From positions 186,001-250,000 of the forward strand of contig JAHDGF010000002.1 of NCBI GenBank assembly GCA_020627785.1: DNA of 64,000 nucleotides, given 5' to 3'. This document shows, piece after piece, positions 25,742 through 33,763 of the stretch; positions within the stretch are counted from its first letter, which is position 1, and each line of letters opens with the position of its first letter. The notes beneath the pieces were generated by a model. The model did no database searches. It had not been told where the DNA came from and worked only from the letters and a program-made list of their open reading frames with translations. The DNA comes from Saprospiraceae bacterium (lineage in GTDB: Bacteria; Bacteroidota; Bacteroidia; Chitinophagales; Saprospiraceae). Made by a program: the position numbers and the translations under genes.

Positions 25742-26170
25742 TTACATACATATTTTGTTGACACGTCTAGAGTGTCTTCCACCTTCAAATTTAGTATCTA
25801 AGAACATATCAACCATTTCTATGGCAAGTTCAACCGCGACAAAACGCGCAGGAATACAAATGACATTAGCATCATTGTGCATTCTAGATAAAAATGCAAT
25901 TTGAGAGTTCCAGCATAACGCCGCCCTTATTTGCGGATGTTTGTTTGCTGTCATACATACACCATTTCCGCTTCCGCAAATGAGAATACCAAATTCAGTT
26001 TCTTTATTTGATACTCCTTCTGCAAGTGGATGTGCATAATCAGGGTAGTCGGTTGATTCCTTGGAATCGGTACCATAGTTTACAAGCTCATGTCCCAATC
26101 CTTCTAAATGTTCTTTTATCGCCTCCTTATATCCAACTCCAGCATGATCGTTTGCTATCCCGATTTTCAT
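25742..26170 (-). CDS. rpiB: Ribose 5-phosphate isomerase B
   Basis: The 142-residue enzyme interconverts ribose 5-phosphate and ribulose 5-phosphate in the pentose phosphate pathway. Visible motifs: the N-terminal GIANDHAGVGYKE, the active-site Cys in ICGSGNGVCMTANKH (about residue 66), and the C-terminal GGRHSRRV with phosphate-binding residues. It starts 1 bp after the DUF2723 stop, so it is co-transcribed with that gene. Confidence 0.94.
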   Translation of the reverse strand: MKIGIANDHAGVGYKEAIKEHLEGLGHELVNYGTDSKESTDYPDYAHPLAEGVSNKETEFGILICGSGNGVCMTANKHPQIRAALCWNSQIAFLSRMHNDANVICIPARFVAVELAIEMVDMFLDTKFEGGRHSRRVNKICM

Positions 26171-26171
26171 T

Positions 26172-29100
26172 TTAGTTCTTTAAATTTTTGATATCGTAGG
26201 GTCCTAGCAGTTGCTCCATCTCTACTCTAAATTCTGGGTCCTTTATATCCTTGCTTAAAGCCAATACATCATCAATCCCTCTCAACGCATATTGGAAATC
26301 TTGGCGGAAACTTGATTCAAAGTCATCTTCGTCCAATGAATCATAAAAGGCCATCCTTTGTGCCAATTCATTGGCAAGTATTCTTGCGTGTTTTTTGGCA
26401 GAGTCATAATCACCAGCACCCGCTAAAATATTTAGGAATGGCGTAACGCTTTCATCATAGGTAAAGTTGAAATTTGGAAAACCCTTGAAATATTCATTGG
26501 CAAGAGCTCCTGCTTTTTCTTTATCTCCTTCTTCTAAAAAACTCTGTGCTCCACGCATCATGACAATCCTCATTGCCTGTAATTCAGCAGCATAACTATC
26601 ATCTATAAAACACTCTTCTTTATCAAAGTTACCCCATGCCCATTTGTTCATGACATTTTCATACAGCTTTTCCTTTTCTACACTACCACTTCCGTATATG
26701 CTTAGATTTCTATCACTTTTTTGATATTCTGGCACAAGTCGTAACGCCAATCCTTCCAGCTGCATAAAGTCATTCATGCCTAGCAACTTGTCATTGTTAC
26801 ACGTTACCGCAAAGTATATCTTACGATCATGAATGTTAGAACAAACTAAATCTAATACAGCAAGCTCATCCTTTGTGATGTATCCCTTCTTAGGCAGTTT
26901 CACATTGATTCTATTTACGGTCGTTGAATCTACTTGTCCGATTAAGTTGTTTTCTTGTAACCTCTTTAAATCAAGTGGAATAAATAAATTACGACTTCTC
27001 ATAATTGTCTGTCCCTGAATGTTATTCTTTGGACTTGCTATGAAATTCAACTCCGTGAATGCATTCATCGGTGTACTTAGGTCATCCCTATTTTCCGGAT
27101 TGAAGAAGAATACCTGATTCCGATTTTTACCTCGATAAGCTTCTGGTGGAATGGATAATTTGATTGGGGCAGAATCATTAACCTTGTTTCTCAATTTCTC
27201 AATATACCAATCAACAGCAATCAGACTTAAATTCACTACTCTTACATCTCTTCTAATATTCTCTACCTCTTGCGCATACCATAATGGATAAGTATCGTTA
27301 TCTCCATAGGTAAAGATTATGGCATTTTCATCTACAGAGTTTAAGAAGTTGGCTGCATAATCTCTCGAACCATAATTATTCATTCTTGAATGATCATCAA
27401 AGTTTTGAGTCCCCATTAATATCGGAGCAATCAAAACCAAAACACCACCAAGAATGGCAGCATTGTTACCACCTAATTTTAATCGATTCTGAAAGAATTG
27501 AAACAATCCCAACACACCCATTCCAATAAAAATGCAATAGGTGAAAAACGAACCAACCAGAACGTAATCTCTTTCCCTTGGTTCGTTTGGAGGTTGATTA
27601 GAATACATGATTAATCCTAACCCGGTAATTAGAAACAGGATCATTAAAATGGAGAATATGTTTTTGTTTTTTCGGAACAAAAAGAATAAACCGACCAAGC
27701 CAAATATAAGTGGTAAGAAAAAGTACTTATTATTAGCCTTATTATTTCTCATGCTGTCAGGCATATAATCCATCTCGTGTAATCTCCACTCATCGATTGG
27801 CTTAATACCACTCAACCAGTTCCCATCACTTACATCCCATGAGTAATATCCTTGAGTTCCATTTTGTTTTCCTACAAAGTTCCAATAGAAATATCTCCAG
27901 TACATCCAACCCATCTGATAGCTTAACATGAATTGCATATTGTACTTCATGCCAGGAGCACCTTTTAAGGCTTCTCCTCCATTGAGTTGTCGATACCATC
28001 GATCATGCAACTGAGGTCTTGGTCCATCAGTATGACCTACCCGCGGTAAAAAGATTTTATCCTTGTTAGCATATACATAGTCCAACTTCTCATCGACAAC
28101 AACATATTTATCACCGACTCTTCCATATCTATCCTTTTTTGTCAGATCTTTTGGCGAAGCCTTAAAGTGTGGTCCATGTAAAAGTGCTCTTTCTCCATAC
28201 TGTTCCCTGTTTAGATAGGGTAGTAACCTCATTGCATCACTCGGTACATTCATATTGATTGGAGTATCTGCATTAGCTCTTATAACGATAACACCAATGG
28301 TAGAAAAACCAATGGATACAAGAATTGCACATACGGTCAATAAGTTCAGAAAACGGTACCCTCGTTTGTGGGTAAAATAAAGTAACCCAGCGGCAACCGC
28401 AACTAAAAGAATTAAGGTCATAACCAATCCTGAGTGAATCGGTAGTCCCATGGAGTTAACGGCAAAGAGTTCAAAGTTTTTCCAAAGAGTTGGAATACCA
28501 ACAATGATAAATTTCTGAATGAAAATAATGATGGCTGATCCAGCCGCTAAAGCCATGAGTGACCCTAAGAGATTTGGATTTTCTTTCTTCTTTAAATAAT
28601 ACATTAAACCGATGGCAGGGAAAGTCAAGAGACTTAATAAGTGAACACCGATTGATAAACCACCAATATATGCCGTCAAGGCAAGCCAACGATCATTTTT
28701 ACCTTCATTTGGTTGAGTATACCATCGGGTCGCCGCCCAAAAAGTAATCGCTGTAAAAAGCGTGGACATGGCATACACCTCACCTTCCACGGCAGAGAAC
28801 CAGATGGAAGAACAAAAAGCGGTAGCTAAACCTGCAGTCAACCCAGCAAAACCCAAAGCCATGTTCTGTTCTTGACTCGTTATTTCCGATCTTCCAATCA
28901 AAATATGGTGTCCAAAAAGCATCGTTATCCTTGCCACGAAAAAGGCTGTGAATGCCGTCGCCATACTTGACATTAGATTGACAGCAAACGCTATATCCGC
29001 AGGATTATCTGAAATTACCGTTGCTATCCAAGTAAACATTCGGCCAATGATCATAAATAAAGGTGCCCCTGGTGGGTGAACTACCTCCAATTTATAAGCA

Positions 29101-29225
29101 CCTAAAATGAACTCACCACAGTCCCAAAGACTGCCTGTTCTTTCAGCTGAAAAATAATAGACGATGAGAGCAATGGCAAATACCAGCCAGCTGCTTATTT
29201 TTTTAACAGTTTTGAATGATTGCAT
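26172..29225 (-). CDS. DUF2723 membrane glycosyltransferase (TMEM260/GT117-like)
   Basis: The 1,017-residue protein has about 12 membrane helices in its first 600 residues and a soluble C-terminal half. Near the N-terminus it carries TGSLWDCGEFILGAYKLEV followed by HPPGAPLF, the conserved acidic loop of DUF2723, a GT-C fold family related to human TMEM260, an O-mannosyltransferase acting on extracellular domains. A role in O-glycosylation of exported proteins is a reasonable inference, since Bacteroidota glycosylate many periplasmic proteins. Operon order is DUF2723, rpiB, M28 peptidase. Confidence 0.88.
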   Translation of the reverse strand: MQSFKTVKKISSWLVFAIALIVYYFSAERTGSLWDCGEFILGAYKLEVVHPPGAPLFMIIGRMFTWIATVISDNPADIAFAVNLMSSMATAFTAFFVARITMLFGHHILIGRSEITSQEQNMALGFAGLTAGLATAFCSSIWFSAVEGEVYAMSTLFTAITFWAATRWYTQPNEGKNDRWLALTAYIGGLSIGVHLLSLLTFPAIGLMYYLKKKENPNLLGSLMALAAGSAIIIFIQKFIIVGIPTLWKNFELFAVNSMGLPIHSGLVMTLILLVAVAAGLLYFTHKRGYRFLNLLTVCAILVSIGFSTIGVIVIRANADTPINMNVPSDAMRLLPYLNREQYGERALLHGPHFKASPKDLTKKDRYGRVGDKYVVVDEKLDYVYANKDKIFLPRVGHTDGPRPQLHDRWYRQLNGGEALKGAPGMKYNMQFMLSYQMGWMYWRYFYWNFVGKQNGTQGYYSWDVSDGNWLSGIKPIDEWRLHEMDYMPDSMRNNKANNKYFFLPLIFGLVGLFFLFRKNKNIFSILMILFLITGLGLIMYSNQPPNEPRERDYVLVGSFFTYCIFIGMGVLGLFQFFQNRLKLGGNNAAILGGVLVLIAPILMGTQNFDDHSRMNNYGSRDYAANFLNSVDENAIIFTYGDNDTYPLWYAQEVENIRRDVRVVNLSLIAVDWYIEKLRNKVNDSAPIKLSIPPEAYRGKNRNQVFFFNPENRDDLSTPMNAFTELNFIASPKNNIQGQTIMRSRNLFIPLDLKRLQENNLIGQVDSTTVNRINVKLPKKGYITKDELAVLDLVCSNIHDRKIYFAVTCNNDKLLGMNDFMQLEGLALRLVPEYQKSDRNLSIYGSGSVEKEKLYENVMNKWAWGNFDKEECFIDDSYAAELQAMRIVMMRGAQSFLEEGDKEKAGALANEYFKGFPNFNFTYDESVTPFLNILAGAGDYDSAKKHARILANELAQRMAFYDSLDEDDFESSFRQDFQYALRGIDDVLALSKDIKDPEFRVEMEQLLGPYDIKNLKN

Positions 29226-29261
29226 TCCTTATAAATGATTGAAAAATAGCCTAGTCGTCCG

Positions 29262-29269
29262 CAAAATTA
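29262..29269 (-). promoter_or_regulatory. Possible promoter -7 element for the DUF2723-rpiB-peptidase operon
   Basis: The reverse strand reads TAATTTTG, an exact TAnnTTTG match, 37 bp before the DUF2723 ATG. The expected upstream element is only TTTC at about 19-20 bp, so this is a tentative call. Confidence 0.4.
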
Positions 29270-29367
29270 ATAAAATATGGGACTACGAAAGGGACCATCA
29301 ATAGAAATACGACAAATTTCGTACTTTCGTCTACAAGCGCTAAGCTCAATACTTTAAATCCAATAGA

Positions 29368-30255
29368 TTAGCCCAATTTCATATCAACCAGATAGTCGTG
29401 GCTTTGCTTGACACTATTTAGTGGAATAACACCATCTCTAAAAGCATCCTGCTCCACATAAAAGTATTCCATCCCAGAAGTCTGCTTCTTATCAAAAATA
29501 GCCTTCCAATCTATAACTCCAGAGCCAACTTCCGTGAAAAATGCCTTCGGTGTATCATCCATATCCTTTACATGCCAGTATGGGAATCTACCAGGGTGCT
29601 CTTCGAAAAGCTTAATTGAATCTGCCCCAGCTTTCCTCACCCAATAATGATCCATTTCAAATTTGACCAAGTCTGGATCCGTATTTTGAAGAAGGTAGTC
29701 ATATGCAACAATGTCATCAAATACGTCAAACTCAAAGTCATGGTTGTGATAGGCCATTTGGATCCCGTAAGATTTTGAGACTTCCCCACATTTATTTAAA
29801 AGTTCACAGACTCTCTTATAAGAATCTAAATCCTTTCGCTCTTCTTCTGCAATCCAAGCTAAGACCAAGGATTTATTACCGACCTCAGCAGCATCCTTTA
29901 CACAAGCCTCCCAATTATTAACCATGGTGTTCTTGGTTTCAGGATCCATAACTCCTGTCTTCGTATGCCCACTTCTAGTCATTAACCCTAAATCATTCAA
30001 CAAAGTTTTGAAGGTCTTAGGGTCCATACCATAGAATTTTCCTTCACTGTATCCCGCCAACTCTACATCATCGTATCCTATTTCAGCCAAGGATTTCAAA
30101 GTTCCTTTCGGGTCTTTAGCCATGGCATCTCTGACAGACCACAATTGAATACCAATTGGTCCACTTCCATTAATTGAAGCTGCTTTACAACGTAAAAGAG
30201 CCAAAGAGCCTACACTCAGTAAGGTTGTATCATGTAAAAAACGACGTCGTTTCAT
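29368..30255 (-). CDS. Exported sugar phosphate isomerase/epimerase-like TIM-barrel protein
   Basis: The 295-residue protein starts MKRRRFLHDTTLLSVGSLAL, a twin-arginine-like signal with a Cys near residue 23 that could also be a lipobox. The rest is a xylose isomerase-like TIM barrel: GIQLWSVRDAM, EIGYDDVELAG, MAYHNHDFEF with metal-binding His, KFEMDHYWV, WHVKDMD, and FYVEQD. Such proteins are common in Bacteroidota sugar catabolism, but the substrate is unknown. A second, cytosolic relative is at 54987. Confidence 0.87.
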   Translation of the reverse strand: MKRRRFLHDTTLLSVGSLALLRCKAASINGSGPIGIQLWSVRDAMAKDPKGTLKSLAEIGYDDVELAGYSEGKFYGMDPKTFKTLLNDLGLMTRSGHTKTGVMDPETKNTMVNNWEACVKDAAEVGNKSLVLAWIAEEERKDLDSYKRVCELLNKCGEVSKSYGIQMAYHNHDFEFDVFDDIVAYDYLLQNTDPDLVKFEMDHYWVRKAGADSIKLFEEHPGRFPYWHVKDMDDTPKAFFTEVGSGVIDWKAIFDKKQTSGMEYFYVEQDAFRDGVIPLNSVKQSHDYLVDMKLG

Positions 30256-30303
30256 CTTGAATTTTTTTGGAAGATAAAAAATTGAAACCTTTCTTAACTA
30301 AGA

Positions 30304-31014
30304 TTAGCCATATAACTCCTCTATTATCTGCTCTTTTTTGTACCCCATTGTCAATAGATTCTCCCTTGCTTCATCTACCATGTTCTGCCATCCACATAGA
30401 TAAAACAGAATCTGATCATTCACATTTGAGTATCTTTTTTTATAAATATCATGAACGTAACCTCTATAGCCTTTATACTCTTCTCGACTCAATGCAATGT
30501 CATAACTAAAATTTTCTATCTCTTCTGATATCTCCTCCCACTCATTCAAATAAAGAACCCCCTCCTTATGTCTCGTTCCAAAAATTAAATGAATTGATGG
30601 GAAGTCTTTCTGAGATTTCAAATACTGAATCATGCTTCTAAAGGGAGCAACGCCTGTTCCCGTTGATATGAATACCAAAGTATGATTGATTTCCGAAGGC
30701 AAGCAAAAAACTCCTCCGGGCCCCTTTAAAGTCAACCTAGCCCCTTCCTTTAAATCAAATAAATAGCCTGTAGCCTTTCCAAATGGTACTTTGACAATGA
30801 CCAATTCAATAACATTACTTCCATCAGGAGCACTCGCGATTGAATAACTTCTCCATTTTTCAAGGCGTTTCTCTCCGATTGGTAAATCAAGCGTTATAAA
30901 TTGACCTGGCTTAAATTCAAAATTATCTACACCTTCTAGCTCTAACCAAAAACTTCTCGTCGTTTCCGATCGTTGTTCTATTCTGATAATTTCCGCTTGT
31001 ATCCATTTTGGCAT
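30304..31014 (-). CDS. Ferredoxin-NADP reductase-type flavin oxidoreductase
   Basis: The 236-residue protein has the two FNR-like domains: FAD binding with WRSYSIASAP (about residues 54-63) and NAD(P) binding with STGTGVAPFRSMI (about residues 115-127), FGTRHKEGVLY and YLCGWQNMVDEA near the C-terminus. It lacks a fused ferredoxin or haem domain, so it must pass electrons to a separate partner. The gap to the TIM-barrel gene is 48 bp on the same strand, so co-transcription is possible. Confidence 0.88.
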   Translation of the reverse strand: MPKWIQAEIIRIEQRSETTRSFWLELEGVDNFEFKPGQFITLDLPIGEKRLEKWRSYSIASAPDGSNVIELVIVKVPFGKATGYLFDLKEGARLTLKGPGGVFCLPSEINHTLVFISTGTGVAPFRSMIQYLKSQKDFPSIHLIFGTRHKEGVLYLNEWEEISEEIENFSYDIALSREEYKGYRGYVHDIYKKRYSNVNDQILFYLCGWQNMVDEARENLLTMGYKKEQIIEELYG

Positions 31015-31138
31015 AAACTTAGATTATGATCAAGTCAAATATTTGATGAGTTAAAAAACTAAATTAAGTATTCTGGATTCAACCGATGTAATTACCGATA
31101 AACGTTTACACTTAAGCTAACGCAACAGAAATATATCG

Positions 31139-31146
31139 TAGCTTTG
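31139..31146 (+). promoter_or_regulatory. Possible promoter -7 element before the UPF0104 gene
   Basis: TAGCTTTG matches TAnnTTTG and lies 16 bp before the TTG start at 31163, implying a very short leader. No good -33 element is seen. Confidence 0.35.
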
Positions 31147-31162
31147 AACTTTAATTTAGCTC

Positions 31163-32275
31163 TTGGAAGATAAAGATATTATAGAATCACAAGGAGAGAA
31201 GGAAGTACTAGAATCTATCAAGTCAAATAGGATAGTTATCCCGATGTTATTAGGCGTCGGCGTTATCTTTTATTTGGTATGGAGCTCATTTGAAATTGAA
31301 GAATTTAAGGCCATTAAATGGGGCGGTAAGGTAATTACTTATACTAGCTTGGCCATTCTTACCTATGCCCTTAGACATCTGGTTCTATCCTATAGATTAA
31401 AACTTCTGAGTAATGACTTTTTTGGCTGGAATAAAAGCATTGAGCTCAGTTGCATTTGGGAGTTTGCCTCCGCCGTGTCTCCGACCAGTTTGGGAGGATC
31501 GGCTGTTGCACTATTTTTTCTTGCACAAGAAAAATTGTCAGCTGCAAAGACGGTAACCTTAGTGCTTTATACAGTCATAGCTGACTCTATATTTTTTATG
31601 ATTACGCTGCCCATTTTGTTTTTTACACTTGGGCCCATTAGCATAAGACCTGAGGCAACTTTGACTTCTGACCTAGGAGTTTATTGGCCGACCATCATCA
31701 TTATATACCTTTTCATTGTTTTGTATGGTACTTTATTCATCGCTGGTATTTTCCGACCCCAGATCATGCAGCGTATGATTAGATTTTTTGGTAGAGTTCC
31801 TTTCTTAAAACGGTGGCAAGATTCTATTTATAAAACAGCAGATGATATGGTAACCACTTCCCGTGAATTGAGGAAGCAACCAATCTTATGGCATATAAAA
31901 GTTTTCATTAGCACCTTTATAAACTGGTTCTTAAGATTCTTCACAATAAACTTTATAATTCTAGGCTTGACAGGATTAAGCATCGTAGACATATACGATC
32001 AATGCGTTATCTATGCCAGGTCTGAAATGATGCATTCAATTACTCAGTTTAGTCCAACACCCGGAGGGGCAGGAGTAACAGAATTTTTATTTGGAGGATT
32101 TTACTCAGATTACATCTCAAGTGGAATTTCATCTTTTGTTGCTTTGATTTGGCGACTCGTTACATATTATACCTACCTATTCATAGGTCTTCTAATTATT
32201 CCAAATTGGATCCGTAAAATATGGATTAGAAGAAAGCGTGACGCTCGTAAAAAAACTGCAAAAGGAAATGCTTAA
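31163..32275 (+). CDS. Flippase-like / lysylphosphatidylglycerol synthase TM-domain protein (UPF0104)
   Basis: The 370-residue protein has about eight membrane helices. Family text: EFASAVSPTSLGGSAVALFF and, near the C-terminus, FSPTPGGAGVTEFLFGG, both typical of UPF0104. Family members resemble the membrane half of MprF, which flips aminoacylated lipids; no catalytic synthetase domain is present here. The start appears to be TTG (31163); the next ATG would remove the N-terminal cytosolic tail. It overlaps rnhB by 8 bp. A second family member is at 52547. Confidence 0.83.
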   Translation: MEDKDIIESQGEKEVLESIKSNRIVIPMLLGVGVIFYLVWSSFEIEEFKAIKWGGKVITYTSLAILTYALRHLVLSYRLKLLSNDFFGWNKSIELSCIWEFASAVSPTSLGGSAVALFFLAQEKLSAAKTVTLVLYTVIADSIFFMITLPILFFTLGPISIRPEATLTSDLGVYWPTIIIIYLFIVLYGTLFIAGIFRPQIMQRMIRFFGRVPFLKRWQDSIYKTADDMVTTSRELRKQPILWHIKVFISTFINWFLRFFTINFIILGLTGLSIVDIYDQCVIYARSEMMHSITQFSPTPGGAGVTEFLFGGFYSDYISSGISSFVALIWRLVTYYTYLFIGLLIIPNWIRKIWIRRKRDARKKTAKGNA

Positions 32276-32885
32276 ATCTAGTTACACACCAGATTTGATT
32301 GAAGCAGGATGCGATGAAGCAGGCCGTGGATGTCTTGCTGGTCCTGTATTTGCGGCAGCGGTAATCTTACCTAAAAAATACAAGAATAAGCTACTTAGAG
32401 ATTCTAAAAAAATATCTGAGAAGGTACGAGAATCCTTAGCTGTCCAGATCAAAGAAGAGGCCTTATACTGGGCTGTCGCCAAATGTTCCCCCAAAGAAAT
32501 TGACAAGTACAACATATTGCATGCTTCCCTAAGAGCCATGCATAAGGCATTGAAAAAACTCAAGCAAAAACCCGAGATCATCTTAGTGGATGGAAATCAA
32601 TTTCATCCTTTTCCAGGTGTTCCGCACGTCTGCATAGTAAAGGGAGACGATAAGTTTTTAAGCATCGCCGCTGCAAGTGTATTAGCCAAGGTTACCAGAG
32701 ATCAATACATGAATAAAATTGATAAAAAGTATCCTCAGTATCAATGGATTTCTAACAAAGGTTATCCCACCAAAGCACATAGAGCTGGCATCGTAGCCAA
32801 TGGCCTAACACCAGAGCATAGAATGAGTTTCCGGCAGTACCCCATTGATCTTAAAGGCGCGATTAATAAAAATCAAATAGAATAA
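32268..32885 (+). CDS. rnhB: Ribonuclease HII
   Basis: RNase HII cuts the RNA strand of RNA-DNA hybrids and removes single ribonucleotides from DNA. The catalytic acids are in GCDEAGRGCLAGPV (Asp, Glu) and ILVDGN (Asp). The glycine-arginine-glycine loop and FLSIAAASVLAKVTRD are conserved. I chose the ATG at 32268 (MLKSSYTPDLIEAGCDE), the usual N-terminus in the phylum; a GTG at 32238 would add ten residues. Its stop overlaps the next ATG by one base. Confidence 0.94.
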   Translation: MLKSSYTPDLIEAGCDEAGRGCLAGPVFAAAVILPKKYKNKLLRDSKKISEKVRESLAVQIKEEALYWAVAKCSPKEIDKYNILHASLRAMHKALKKLKQKPEIILVDGNQFHPFPGVPHVCIVKGDDKFLSIAAASVLAKVTRDQYMNKIDKKYPQYQWISNKGYPTKAHRAGIVANGLTPEHRMSFRQYPIDLKGAINKNQIE

Positions 32886-33760
32886 TGCCTTCCGTAGATA
32901 GCATCATTACATTGGTCCTTGCACTCCTTATGTTTAGTGTTGGAACCTCTGTTGTCTTCAAAGATTTTCAACAAATATTCAAAGGATCTAAACCACTTTT
33001 CTTAGGATTAGCCTTGCAACTTTTATTTCTGCCATTAATTGCTTTTATCATTTGCCTCCTAGTTCCATTGAATCCTTATTACAAGCTTGGAATAATGATC
33101 TTGGCCCTGTGTCCTGGCGGAGCAACTTCAAATTTCATTTCATATCTCTTAGATTTGAAAACAGCTCTATCACTTTCACTCACCTTCATAAACAGTCTGT
33201 TAATCCTTGTTACAATTCCTTTCGGAATCGCATTTTTTAGTCAATATTTTCTTGGAGAAGCATCATCCGTGAAATTAGATTTATTTAAAACCATACAGGA
33301 TATTTCTATTTTAATCTTGGTCCCAGTTATTATTGGATTAGCCTTTCGGCAAATGTGGCCCAACTTCATAGAAAAATCTAAAAATTACCTGAAATATGGA
33401 TCTACTATTCTTCTAGGACTTGTCTTTGTGATAAAATACTTTGCAGATGAAGAAAAGGGAGGCTCAGGCCTAACAATTTCAGAGACTTTAAACATATTGC
33501 CTTATGTATTATCAGTACATTTGCTCTCCATGTTTTTGAGCTATTTTTTAGCAAGACTAAATAATATTGAACAATTTCGGAGCATTACCATTAGTATCGA
33601 AGTGGGTTTACAGAATACAACTTTGGCGCTCTTGGTTTCTAGTGTTTATCTAGGAAATAATGAACTATCTAAGCCTGCTTTAGTATATGCCATGTTTTCT
33701 TTTTTCACAACTTTTTTATTTGGATATATTGCCAAAAGAAAAACCTTAATGACAGCCTAA
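32885..33760 (+). CDS. Bile acid:sodium symporter family (BASS) transporter
   Basis: The 291-residue protein has about 9-10 membrane helices. The sodium-binding crossover is seen as LCPGGATSNFISYLLD (about residues 78-93), with a second conserved stretch EVGLQNTTLALLVSS near the C-terminus. Bacterial members carry organic anions such as pantoate, keto acids or bile salts with sodium; the substrate here is unknown. It is translationally coupled to rnhB (TAATG) and followed by the RND gene with almost no gap. Confidence 0.88.
   Translation: MPSVDSIITLVLALLMFSVGTSVVFKDFQQIFKGSKPLFLGLALQLLFLPLIAFIICLLVPLNPYYKLGIMILALCPGGATSNFISYLLDLKTALSLSLTFINSLLILVTIPFGIAFFSQYFLGEASSVKLDLFKTIQDISILILVPVIIGLAFRQMWPNFIEKSKNYLKYGSTILLGLVFVIKYFADEEKGGSGLTISETLNILPYVLSVHLLSMFLSYFLARLNNIEQFRSITISIEVGLQNTTLALLVSSVYLGNNELSKPALVYAMFSFFTTFLFGYIAKRKTLMTA
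33341..33355 (+). repeat. Interspersed 15-bp word, copy 3 (exact)
   Basis: GCCTTTCGGCAAATG inside the BASS transporter gene, where it encodes Ala-Phe-Arg-Gln-Met. Identical to the copies at 6164 (reverse strand) and 53572. Confidence 0.75.
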
Positions 33761-33763
33761 ACC

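Noticed and set aside
25714-25788. Upstream extension of the M28 peptidase into the rpiB gene
   Set aside because: The signal peptide begins at the ATG 25713; the extension overlaps rpiB and lacks family support.
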